A DNA stretch of 13,366 bases, from contig QOAM01000022.1 of NCBI GenBank assembly GCA_003978075.1, positions 1 through 13,366 of the forward strand, given 5' to 3'. This DNA comes from Thermodesulfatator sp. (GTDB lineage: Bacteria; Desulfobacterota; Thermodesulfobacteria; Thermodesulfobacteriales; Thermodesulfobacteriaceae). Of the stretch, positions 1-6,754 are shown in pieces. The notes beneath the pieces are model-generated. The model saw only the letters and a list, made by a program, of their open reading frames with translations. It did not search any database and was not told the DNA's origin. The translations under genes were made by a program, and so were the position numbers. Numbering within the stretch: position 1 is the first letter of the stretch; the number at the start of each line of letters is the position of its first letter.

Positions 1-1
1 T

Positions 2-148
2 TTGGCCTTGGGAAAAGGGAGCATCCCTTTTCCAGAGATCCTGGCCTTTGTGAAAGAGAAGGGACTGAGGCCCCTCTTAACCCTAGAAGCCCATCGGGAG
101 GAAGATGTGGAGCCCGGCTTAGCCTATCTCCAGAACCTGCTGGATTAG
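2..148 (+). CDS. C-terminal fragment of a sugar-phosphate isomerase/epimerase (xylose isomerase-like TIM barrel)
   Basis: The reading frame is open from the left edge and ends at TAG 146-148, giving the last 48 residues; the start lies outside the window. The fragment contains LGKGSIPFPEILAFVKEKG, then PLLTLEAH and a final YLQNLL. This is the usual ending of AP endonuclease family 2 / xylose isomerase-like TIM-barrel proteins: a G-x-G-x-I-x-F segment, a last strand carrying a Glu that helps bind a metal, and a closing helix. The substrate cannot be told from this piece; the family includes sugar-phosphate epimerases, myo-inositol catabolic enzymes and endonuclease IV-like proteins. It is the only protein gene I support on the plus strand. 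It converges on the Fe-S protein gene with an 11-nt gap, and I see no terminator hairpin between them. Confidence 0.72.
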   Translation: MALGKGSIPFPEILAFVKEKGLRPLLTLEAHREEDVEPGLAYLQNLLD

Positions 149-159
149 ATTTTGAAGAC

Positions 160-693
160 TTACTGGGGGAGGAGTTTTTGGAGAGCGGCCCGTTTCTCGG
201 CGAATTGGGGATCTTGGTAAAGGGGGCGACAGGCCTGGGGCTCGGCCTCCAGGGTGGAGAGCTTTACCGCAAAGGCCATACAGGAGGGCTCCCCGCATTC
301 CCCACAATTGGTTCCCGGAAGACAGCGGTAAATTTCTAGGGCCGGGGGAAGACGCCGGGGCTCCAGGCGGGGAGAAATCTCCCCTCGCTTTTCCCAGACC
401 TCAGTGAGGAACCTTTCCACCTCTTCCCTAAGCTGGCGAGCCTCCTCCTGGTCTGTAAGGTTGGAGATCTGCACGTTGTCCTTCCTCACCGCTACCTTGT
501 TATCCCCCAGACGGAAAATGAGCACCGGTTCCTCCGGGTCGTAGTATACCACCCGGGCCACTGCGTTGAGGTAAGGCAGGAGAGGGGTGAGATCGGTCTT
601 GGCCGAGATCACCGCTTTATAGCGGGGATTGCGGGCGTCGACATAGCAGGCCACCGGCTCAAGCTGTAAACCTTCTTCCAAGAGTTTTCCCAT
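160..693 (-). CDS. Small [4Fe-4S]-binding protein with a corrinoid Fe-S protein (AcsC/CdhE)-type cluster motif
   Basis: A 177-residue protein. Its C-terminal third carries Cys130-x2-Cys133-x4-Cys138-x16-Cys155, within TNCGECGEPSCMAFAVKL. This is the PF04060-type [4Fe-4S] motif found at the N-terminus of the large subunit of the corrinoid iron-sulfur protein of the Wood-Ljungdahl pathway, with the same spacing. An extra Cys124 lies just before it. Residues 1-110 form a globular region I cannot assign, ending in an acidic helix. There is no signal peptide, so it is probably cytoplasmic. I chose ATG at 693 over TTG at 708 because GAGGGG sits 7 nt upstream of the ATG. It follows the Mrp-fusion gene by 22 nt and is the last gene of that operon, so it could be a client or partner of the Fe-S carrier (inference). 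The cluster motif is clear; the exact function is unknown. Confidence 0.8.
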   Translation of the reverse strand: MGKLLEEGLQLEPVACYVDARNPRYKAVISAKTDLTPLLPYLNAVARVVYYDPEEPVLIFRLGDNKVAVRKDNVQISNLTDQEEARQLREEVERFLTEVWEKRGEISPRLEPRRLPPALEIYRCLPGTNCGECGEPSCMAFAVKLSTLEAEPQACRPLYQDPQFAEKRAALQKLLPQ

Positions 694-700
694 GACCTTA

Positions 701-706
701 CCCCTC
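701..706 (-). promoter_or_regulatory. Ribosome binding site deciding the start of the [4Fe-4S] protein gene
   Basis: On the minus strand GAGGGG is followed by a 7-nt spacer and ATG (693-691). The in-frame TTG at 708 would overlap this site and has no comparable motif in front of it. The ATG is therefore preferred. Confidence 0.5.
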
Positions 707-715
707 AAAGATTTC

Positions 716-1879
716 TTAGCGAATAATCCCGGCCAGAAGGTCCTGGATCAGGGTGTCTGGTCCCACTCCCCGGGAGCCCCCGGTAACTACCCGGATGCGC
801 GCGGCTTCCAGGCGCTCCCGCCATTCCGAAGGCACCTGCGGGGCCAGGAGGTGTGTGGCCACCTGCTCCTTGAGAAAAGACTCCAGGTCTTGATCCTCCG
901 GACGCTTGACCACATCCTTTACCCGGATTTGTCCGCCCTCAATGTCATAGACCGCAAAAAGATCGGCTGAAGTCGGGTCTTGGGCTACCCGGGCCCCGTC
1001 CAAGGGGACAGCCACCCGCATGTAACGTCCTTCTTCCACATCACGCCACATCTCCTCCGTGGCTGCCACCACATTGTGCACCAGCTCTTCAAAGGCCCGG
1101 GCCGTGACCGACTCCGGATAGGCCGCAATCATCGGCTTGCCCGCATCCCCCGCAGCCACCACCCGGGGATCCACCGGAATACGTCCCAGAAAGCGGATGC
1201 CCAACTCTTCCGCCAGCCGCTCTCCCCCTCCCCGCTTGAAGAGGTCTAGCTCCTTTCCACAGTGAGGGCAAATGAAACCACTCATGTTTTCCACCAGCCC
1301 CAGGAGACGCATCTTCACCTTGCGACAGAAATTGATGGACTTCTGCACATCGATGAGGGAGACCTCCTGAGGGGTGGTCACCACCAGGGCATAGGCATCA
1401 GGGATGGTCTGGGCCACCGTAAGAGGCTCGTCCCCGGTCCCTGGAGGGGCATCAATCACCAGGTAGTCCAATTTGCCCCAGTCGATGTCCCCGATGAACT
1501 GCTTGATGGCCGAAATCTTGAGGGGCCCCCGCCAAATAATGGCAGCGTCCTCCTTGGGAAGCAAGGGCTCGATGGAAAGGACCTTGAGGTTAGGGGAATA
1601 GACAATAGCCCCCAAGCGCCCATCCGGCCGGCGCGGGAGCTTCTCCCGCCGGATTCCCAACATCTTGGGAATGTTCGGTCCGTGGAGATCCACATCCAAA
1701 AGCCCTACCATAAAGTCCTGGAGGGAAAGCCCCACCGCTAGATTAACCGCTACGGTGCTCTTGCCCACCCCTCCTTTTCCGGACATGATCATGATCTTGT
1801 GCCGAATGCGTGCCAATTGGTCTCGCACCCGGCGATCTTGCTGATCGAGAAGGACGCTTTTGGTCTTTTTCTCCGGCAT
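716..1879 (-). CDS. Mrp/NBP35-family Fe-S cluster carrier ATPase fused to a NifX/Orange-protein-like domain (MrpORP type)
   Basis: 387 residues. Residues 25-280 are a Mrp/ApbC-type P-loop ATPase: deviant Walker A GKGGVGKST at 34-42, the switch region DVDLHGPNIP at 62-71, DAPPGTGDE at 143-151, and the bridging pair CPHC with Cys204 and Cys207, which in this family holds a [4Fe-4S] cluster at the dimer interface. Residues 287-387 begin MRVAVPLDG and end with TGGSRGVGPDTLIQDLLAG, which resembles PF02579 (NifX / NafY / Orange protein). The same fusion is known in sulfate reducers as MrpORP. Expected role: cytoplasmic assembly and transfer of Fe-S, possibly metal-sulfur, clusters to apoproteins. 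GGAGGGAGG lies just before the ATG. It sits between the DsrE-like gene (18-nt gap) and the [4Fe-4S] protein gene. The ATPase call is firm. The NifX domain is divergent: I do not see the usual cysteine or histidine pattern, and the cofactor is unknown. Confidence 0.9.
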   Translation of the reverse strand: MPEKKTKSVLLDQQDRRVRDQLARIRHKIMIMSGKGGVGKSTVAVNLAVGLSLQDFMVGLLDVDLHGPNIPKMLGIRREKLPRRPDGRLGAIVYSPNLKVLSIEPLLPKEDAAIIWRGPLKISAIKQFIGDIDWGKLDYLVIDAPPGTGDEPLTVAQTIPDAYALVVTTPQEVSLIDVQKSINFCRKVKMRLLGLVENMSGFICPHCGKELDLFKRGGGERLAEELGIRFLGRIPVDPRVVAAGDAGKPMIAAYPESVTARAFEELVHNVVAATEEMWRDVEEGRYMRVAVPLDGARVAQDPTSADLFAVYDIEGGQIRVKDVVKRPEDQDLESFLKEQVATHLLAPQVPSEWRERLEAARIRVVTGGSRGVGPDTLIQDLLAGIIR

Positions 1880-1897
1880 CTTCCTCCCTCCGCGATT

Positions 1898-2236
1898 CTA
1901 GGCTCTCACATACCGGAAGCCCTGATTTTGCCACTCTACTAAGGCCTTGATCCCTGCCGGAACGGTGCGGGCCCTTGGAGGAAGAAGCTCCGGAGAAAGA
2001 CCCTGGGCCCGCAAGGCGTTCTCACAAAAGTAGACCTCCACCCCCTGCTTCAGGGCCTCCCGGTAAAGGTCCTCCACCTCCGAAAAGCGTTTGAGGATAG
2101 CCACTCCCTCTGCGTTGACTAACACCCTCACCCCCTGAGGTTCCCCGCTCACGGCCTTCACGAAGTTACAAGCCACCTTCAAGGCCACCTCAAAACGAGC
2201 AGATTCCGGCACATGCAAGACCAGCCGCAACTCCAT
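1898..2236 (-). CDS. DsrE/DsrF-family sulfur-carrier-like protein
   Basis: 112 residues. The sequence fits the DsrE-like fold (PF02635): an opening strand with LVLHVPES, a helix with ALKVACNFVKA, the strand VRVLVNAEGVAIL, then GVEVYFCENALRAQG with conserved Cys71, and the ending TVPAGIKALVEWQNQGFRYV. In this family the cysteine at the position of Cys71 is the typical persulfide carrier; Cys23 is a second, less conserved cysteine. DsrE proteins are small, oligomeric and cytoplasmic, and move sulfane sulfur between partners. This one is the first gene of an operon with the Mrp fusion and the [4Fe-4S] protein, so a role in supplying or sensing sulfur for cluster assembly is plausible (inference). 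AAGGGAAG precedes the ATG. It is a single-domain form, not part of a visible dsrEFH set, so it should not be called DsrE proper. Confidence 0.82.
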   Translation of the reverse strand: MELRLVLHVPESARFEVALKVACNFVKAVSGEPQGVRVLVNAEGVAILKRFSEVEDLYREALKQGVEVYFCENALRAQGLSPELLPPRARTVPAGIKALVEWQNQGFRYVRA

Positions 2237-2267
2237 ACTCTTCCCTTTCTCTATTTATCTGCCCAGC

Positions 2268-2296
2268 TATTTAATCACGATCTGGCTTGGGGGCAA
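2268..2296 (-). promoter_or_regulatory. Candidate sigma-70-type promoter for the DsrE-like / Mrp / Fe-S operon
   Basis: On the minus strand TTGCCC (2296-2291) and TAAATA (2273-2268) are separated by exactly 17 nt and lie about 30 nt upstream of the ATG at 2236. The -35 matches consensus at 4 of 6 positions and the -10 at 3 of 6, so this is weak. The -35 overlaps one copy of the repeated TTGGGGGC word. A further TAAATA nearer the gene (around 2253-2258) is an alternative -10. Confidence 0.28.
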
Positions 2297-2331
2297 CCTA
2301 AGGAGCCCTTTGATTTGTTGGGGGCGGAGCC
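2287..2331 (-). repeat. Imperfect direct repeat upstream of the DsrE-like gene (possible operator)
   Basis: The plus strand reads TTGGGGGC at 2287-2294 and again at 2318-2325, starting 31 bp apart. Each is followed by GGAGCC: directly in the second copy (2326-2331) and after a 7-nt insert in the first (2302-2307). The first copy overlaps the candidate -35 box. A spacing near three helical turns is what a dimeric regulator might use, but only two copies are visible. Confidence 0.3.
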
Positions 2332-2347
2332 TCTCAGATACTTTACC

Positions 2348-3133
2348 TCAGGGGTCTTTTAAGGGGGAGACAAAGACGATACCGGTCTGCTTTTTCTCCA
2401 GGGCCCTTTCTGTAGCCCAGAGTAAGGCCTTCCAAGAGATGTTTAGCGAGGGATACCTATGGCTGGGAAGTCCTAAAAGATCGAAGACCGGAAAGCGGGG
2501 ATATTTTTTTAAAAAGGCCTGCAGGCATTCCATTCCCCGACGATTCAAAAAGAGGGGATCAGGCAAGAGGAGCAAGGGGGCTTGCCTCTCCCCGCGGGAG
2601 GACAAGCTCTGGAAGAGGGAGGGAAGTTCGTAGAAGGTCTCTGCCCTCATTTTGCGCAGGGAAAGGCAGGTAGAAAGGTGTTGCACATAGTATTCCATAG
2701 GCGGGGAGTAGATCACGATGGCTTTACGAAAGCGCCTTCGAAGGGTGGGACAGCGGGGCAGAGGAGAGATAAGGCAGGCCTGGCGAAGGTCGATACCGAA
2801 AAGATCGGGGAAGAGGATGCCCACGAAGTAGCGTTTCTGAAGAGGGCATTTTTGACGACTTACTTCCCAGGCGGCTTCAGGTCCCAGCACCACCAATTTC
2901 TTGAAACGGCAAAGATCTCCGGAGGAGGCCTGACGGGCCCCGGTCTCTTTCTCTAAGGCCCAGGCCAGCTTCTTAAAGACCGGGTCATAGAGGAGCCCCA
3001 GCTCTTGAGCCTGCAAGAAAGTAGGAAGCCCCAGAAAAAAGATGAGGATCAGAAACCAAGGCCCTTTTTCCCCTCTGGGCTTTGGGGGCAGAGCTCCCCG
3101 AGACAAAGGGGGCTTTCTCCAAGGACTCAACAT
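2348..3133 (-). CDS. Exported protein resembling an ABC-type periplasmic substrate-binding protein (PF04392-like)
   Basis: 261 residues. A basic, proline-rich N-region of about 25 residues is followed by a hydrophobic stretch (WFLILIFFLGLPTFLQAQ, residues 26-43), giving a long signal peptide or a single anchor; a later in-frame start is possible. The rest weakly resembles the two-lobed ABC_sub_bind fold: LVVLGPEAAWEVS (80-92), a strand VGILFPDLFGID (104-115), KAIVIYSPPMEYYVQHL (137-153) for the second lobe, and LLLLPDPLFLNRRG (187-200). Six cysteines (75, 96, 120, 128, 156, 203) lie after the signal and could form disulfides in the envelope. It starts 2 nt after the stop of the TonB-dependent receptor gene, so the two are cotranscribed, and a ligand shared with the receptor is a reasonable guess. 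No permease or ATPase gene is nearby, which argues for binding or sensing more than a full ABC importer. Family assignment is tentative. Confidence 0.55.
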   Translation of the reverse strand: MLSPWRKPPLSRGALPPKPRGEKGPWFLILIFFLGLPTFLQAQELGLLYDPVFKKLAWALEKETGARQASSGDLCRFKKLVVLGPEAAWEVSRQKCPLQKRYFVGILFPDLFGIDLRQACLISPLPRCPTLRRRFRKAIVIYSPPMEYYVQHLSTCLSLRKMRAETFYELPSLFQSLSSRGERQAPLLLLPDPLFLNRRGMECLQAFLKKYPRFPVFDLLGLPSHRYPSLNISWKALLWATERALEKKQTGIVFVSPLKDP

Positions 3134-3135
3134 TA

Positions 3136-5055
3136 CTAGAATTTGACCTCGAGGTTTAGCCAGAAAGTCCTGCCTGGCCAGGGATAGGGAGGCACGGTGC
3201 CCCCGCGTTTATAGTGGTGATCGAAGAGGTTTTCGATCTTCAGGGCCAACCCCCAACGGGTGCCCTCCCAGAGGAGATTTAGGTCCCAGATGGCATAGGG
3301 AGAGAGCCATCCCTGGAGGGTCTTAACCCGCCCGTAAAAGCGAAAGAGCGGAGAAAGGTAGAGCCCCGGACGCCACTGCCAGCTCAGGCCTCCTTTTACC
3401 ATCCACTTGGGCCAGTTGAGGATACGCTCGCCGGAGGCCAAGACCCAGCCGTTGCTCTGCGTGGGTCTCAAATAGGTATAGTTGAGGAACCAGAGAAAGG
3501 GCCTGGTAAAATAGTGCAGCTCCAGCTCGCTGCCCATGATTTCCGCCTCTCCGCTATTGGTGTAAAGCCGCTCCCGAGGGTGATAGGTGATTATATCTTG
3601 CAAATTCTGGTGAAAAAGGGTGAGGCGGGCCCAGAAATTCTTTTTGAAAAAGTGGGTAAGGGAGAAATTGAAGACATAGATCTTCTCGGCGTCCAGGTGG
3701 CACCGGCTACCGTATCCGGAACGATTTTTCTGGCGGTAAAGATAATTGGGGGCCTGAAAGGCCGAAGCCCAGGAGAGCGCCAGGGCCCAGGAAGGCCTCA
3801 GACGCCAGATCAAGGCCAGGCGCGGGGAGACCTCTTCCCCGAAACTTTCGTAGGAGTCGTAGCGCGCCCCTAACTGCAGGATCAAATTTTTCCGAAAATA
3901 GAATTTCTCTTGGGCAAAAAGAGACCATTCCTCCTCTTGGGACCAAGGGTAAGAGAGGCGGGAGTAAAGGCCCGCGGAATAGGTTTCGATCTCCGTCTTT
4001 TCATAATCCGCGGTCTGGAAGCGGCCTCCCAGGAGGAATTCGCCCCTCTGGTGAGGGTAGCGCGCGAGGGTCTCCAGGCCCCAGCCGAAACCCTCAAGAT
4101 CGATGTCCAGGGCTGTAAAGTGTCCCTCGGCGTGGGTGTGCTGGACCTGCGGGGTGTCTATCTTGTACTTACTCCAATAAGGCCGCACCACCCACTGCCA
4201 CCCCTTCCACTTCCCCTCCAAGGAAAGACCCAAGAGGTCCTGACTAATTACTTCCCGGGAACCGTAAGGTTCCCTGTCTTGCGGGAAAAGAAGCCTCCCG
4301 CTCTGAGCACGGGGAGTGGCATAATAGGAATAGAGACGGGTGTAAAAGAGCTTGAGGGGCCCTTTTTCATAGCGAAATTCCAGGGCGTAATTGTGGGGAC
4401 GAGAGTGCAGGAGTTGATAGCCGTGGTCTTCGTGATATTCCTCCCCCTCGAGGTCCGCGTAATGGATTTCTAGAAAAAAATGTCCCCAGGAGGGAGACCC
4501 TTCCTGGAGAAAGGCCGAAAGGCTTTCGCGGTCATAATCTCCTACTCGACCGAGAAAGGCCCCCTTTTCTAAGGGCTGGCGTTCCAGATTTATCACTCCG
4601 GTGAGGGCGGCGTCTCCGTAGAGACTGGCCCCCGGCCCCCGCATGATCTCCACCCGGGAAAGGCCGTAAACCGGATAGGAGGCATCTGCAGGAAAGGCAT
4701 GGTAGCCCGGCAAGTAGAGATCGAAGCCCTCTTCGCGAAAGAGGAGATGAGAGGTGATGGTGCGGTAGAGACCCCGATGGCCCACCACCCTCTCGTTCAC
4801 ATCCTGAATTAGGTAGAAGGAGGGCTGAAATTCCAGGAGGTCTCGGAGGTTGTACCATCCAAAGCGCCTTATCTCCTCCGAGGTCACCACCGTGGTAGGA
4901 AAAGGGGCCTCCCAGAAGCTCTCCTGAAGTAGAGAGGCCCCTTTGACCACCTGCCACTCGTGCAAGGCCAGAGAGTAATAAGAGGCCCCCCAGAGGGGGG
5001 AGCTCAGGAGGAAAACAAAGAGGGGTACACAAAGCCTTCTCATGCCTCCCCCCAT
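3136..5055 (-). CDS. TonB-dependent outer-membrane receptor
   Basis: 639 residues. The signal peptide is MRRLCVPLFVFLLSSPLWGA (residues 5-24). The plug domain spans about 51-160: FPTTVVTSEEIRRFGW, NLRDLLEFQPSF, then YGLSRVEIMRGPGASLYGD and ALTGVINL, the hallmark plug motifs. A beta-barrel rich in aromatic and alternating residues follows. It ends with the receptor-type sequence KIENLFDHHYKRGG and a final strand LNLEVKF with C-terminal Phe, the usual BamA signal. Such receptors import metal chelates, cobalamin or other scarce ligands using TonB-ExbBD energy; no tonB or exb genes are in the window and the ligand cannot be told. The start is ambiguous: ATG 5055 has no clear Shine-Dalgarno, and ATG 5043 follows GGGGGGAGG with too short a spacer. 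Both retain the signal peptide. I see no clear TonB box. It heads a two-gene unit with the binding-protein-like gene. Confidence 0.92.
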   Translation of the reverse strand: MGGGMRRLCVPLFVFLLSSPLWGASYYSLALHEWQVVKGASLLQESFWEAPFPTTVVTSEEIRRFGWYNLRDLLEFQPSFYLIQDVNERVVGHRGLYRTITSHLLFREEGFDLYLPGYHAFPADASYPVYGLSRVEIMRGPGASLYGDAALTGVINLERQPLEKGAFLGRVGDYDRESLSAFLQEGSPSWGHFFLEIHYADLEGEEYHEDHGYQLLHSRPHNYALEFRYEKGPLKLFYTRLYSYYATPRAQSGRLLFPQDREPYGSREVISQDLLGLSLEGKWKGWQWVVRPYWSKYKIDTPQVQHTHAEGHFTALDIDLEGFGWGLETLARYPHQRGEFLLGGRFQTADYEKTEIETYSAGLYSRLSYPWSQEEEWSLFAQEKFYFRKNLILQLGARYDSYESFGEEVSPRLALIWRLRPSWALALSWASAFQAPNYLYRQKNRSGYGSRCHLDAEKIYVFNFSLTHFFKKNFWARLTLFHQNLQDIITYHPRERLYTNSGEAEIMGSELELHYFTRPFLWFLNYTYLRPTQSNGWVLASGERILNWPKWMVKGGLSWQWRPGLYLSPLFRFYGRVKTLQGWLSPYAIWDLNLLWEGTRWGLALKIENLFDHHYKRGGTVPPYPWPGRTFWLNLEVKF

Positions 5056-5227
5056 TCATTCTATTGAACAAATCGCGAGATCAAAGACAAGAAAAGGCAT
5101 TTGTGGAAGCAGGAGAAGGGCTTGAGGAAAGAACCTTCGTCTGGCCCATCTGTTTAATATCAAAGTGGTGATAAGCCACCTCTTCACATTTCACCTCCAA
5201 GGCCGCGAAGTTGAGACTTATTCACTT

Positions 5228-6754
5228 TTAGAGATCTTTGACTTTTTTCGGAGAAAGGGTGGTGCGTCCCAGGTAGAAATTGAGCCAGGAAGAGGTTCGA
5301 AAGAGATTCCAGTTGCGAGGGGAGAGCTCCTTGAGAAATACTTGGGGTCTTTCTTCTGGAGAAAGCCTTTCATAGATGCGTACAAAGACACAGCGTCTGC
5401 GCCCAGGATAGACCTCACACCATCGGTCACGACTTCCTCCACAAGGACCATTCAAAAGATATTTGGCACACTGGCTCTGAGTACAGAGAAAGGCCAGATG
5501 AGGCAAGCTGCAGTCGCCACACTCCTGACAGTCGTAGAGGACCTTTTTGATCCCGTATTCCAAACGGGTAAAAAGGGGTTCCCAACTGCTTCCCGAAAGG
5601 CGGTGCGCCAGAAAACGCAGGGGACGAGCTAAGGGGCCTTTGCGGGTGAAGAAGAGTTTGTGAGCTATTCTGGAAAAAAAATAGAGTAGGTTTCTCGAAC
5701 GGGAGGGGGAAAGGGGCTTTCTTTCCGGGAGGTTGAGGCCTGTTCGAGGATCCTTGCGATAGAGAAAATAGGCCTTCTCCGGCACTTCTGCAAACTCCGG
5801 AAGAAACTCCCGCCAGTGAGGACGATATTCTTCATAGAGGACCAACAACTGGTGCACAGCTTCCTTCTCCAAAGGAGCTCCGCAGAGATGCACCCCCCGA
5901 TATCCCAGCCCTTGACATACCGCCATTAGGCGAGCTGCCCGCTCCAGGGCCTCCTTTCGGGCCTCTTCCTCCGAAAGCCCCATAAGACGCCGATAAAGCC
6001 CCTCCGGCACAGTGATCCCCGGCACAATTCCTCGATAAAGGATGCGGGCTAGCCTTTGGTCCATGACCAGAATCCCTGCCAGCGCGGGAAAACCGGAGAG
6101 CCCTTCCTCCTGAAGAAAAAAAAGAAGTTCCTGGTATTTGCGAGCGGAAAAACCCACTTGAGTAATTACAAAAGAAGCTCCTGCCCGGATCTTTTTGAGG
6201 AGTTTCCAGTACTGGAGAAGGGTCTCGGCTTCGGTCCATTTAAAGGGGTTGACCACGCAGCCCGGGAAAAAAGGCACCGGAGGAAGAGTCACCCCTCCAC
6301 CGGGGACCTCCGGCGGCAGAACATACCCTTTACGCATCTCTGAGATCAGACGCAGGAGTTGCACAGAGTCTAGGTCGAAGACCGGTTTCGCCCGTCCCCG
6401 GTAACCGTAACGGGGGTAGTCTCCAGTAACCACCAATAGGGTCCGAAGACCCTCCCGATCCAGGTCTAGTAGATCGCTCTCAATGACATTGCGATTTTTG
6501 TCTTTGCAGGAAAAATGGATAATAGGTTCATGTCCCAAACGTTTGAGCTCTCGGCCCAGGGCTTCCGGAGCTAGAGCCGGGTGCCCCCCGGCATTATCGG
6601 TGATGGAGAGGGCATCAAAAAGTCCGGCCTCGGCCACCTCCTCGGCGAAACGCATGATAGCGCGGAAATGGCGAGTCCGGGTGCTGCGTCCAGGCACTAG
6701 CTCGAAGGTAATGACAAAATCTTTCTTTCGCAGGATTTCGGCAAAGCGGCTCAT
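5228..6754 (-). CDS. metF: Methylenetetrahydrofolate reductase (MetF) fused to a MetV-like cysteine-rich C-terminal domain
   Basis: 508 residues. Residues 1-315 are the MetF TIM barrel: TFELVPG with Glu18 (the family's proton-donor Glu), LSITDN (49-54), VVTGDYPRYGY (108-118), PGCVVNPF (164-171), KIRAGASFVITQ (188-199) and the segment around PGITVPEG. About 70 residues of basic linker follow. Residues 400-460 match the MetV-type domain PF12225: Cys409-x2-Cys412-x2-Cys415, then Cys424, Cys429, NGPCGGS (Cys438), Cys446 and Cys455, eight cysteines suited to Zn and/or Fe-S binding. MetF reduces 5,10-methylene- to 5-methyl-tetrahydrofolate with FAD. In acetogens MetV is a separate partner linking MetF to other electron carriers, so this fusion points to the methyl branch of the Wood-Ljungdahl pathway in place of, or in addition to, methionine synthesis. 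The ATG overlaps the stop of the regulator gene (TAATG), with no strong Shine-Dalgarno, suggesting coupled translation. It is the last gene of the long operon. Confidence 0.9.
   Translation of the reverse strand: MSRFAEILRKKDFVITFELVPGRSTRTRHFRAIMRFAEEVAEAGLFDALSITDNAGGHPALAPEALGRELKRLGHEPIIHFSCKDKNRNVIESDLLDLDREGLRTLLVVTGDYPRYGYRGRAKPVFDLDSVQLLRLISEMRKGYVLPPEVPGGGVTLPPVPFFPGCVVNPFKWTEAETLLQYWKLLKKIRAGASFVITQVGFSARKYQELLFFLQEEGLSGFPALAGILVMDQRLARILYRGIVPGITVPEGLYRRLMGLSEEEARKEALERAARLMAVCQGLGYRGVHLCGAPLEKEAVHQLLVLYEEYRPHWREFLPEFAEVPEKAYFLYRKDPRTGLNLPERKPLSPSRSRNLLYFFSRIAHKLFFTRKGPLARPLRFLAHRLSGSSWEPLFTRLEYGIKKVLYDCQECGDCSLPHLAFLCTQSQCAKYLLNGPCGGSRDRWCEVYPGRRRCVFVRIYERLSPEERPQVFLKELSPRNWNLFRTSSWLNFYLGRTTLSPKKVKDL

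Noticed and set aside
2292..2307. Sigma-54-like element GGCTC...TTGCC upstream of the DsrE-like gene
   Set aside because: The GGCTC to TTGC spacer is 6 nt instead of 5, and this spacing is strict for sigma-54.
3910..4473. Plus-strand 187-codon frame opposite the TonB receptor, and similar long plus-strand frames (for example 7426-7917 and 1262-1741)
   Set aside because: They are shadows of strongly supported minus-strand genes. They show no recognisable domains, and the high GC lowers stop-codon frequency.
5163..5181. Hairpin after metF (AGGTGG/CCACTT with one G-U pair) as terminator
   Set aside because: The stem is only 6 pairs with a wobble, and the following bases are TGATATTAAAC, not a T-run.
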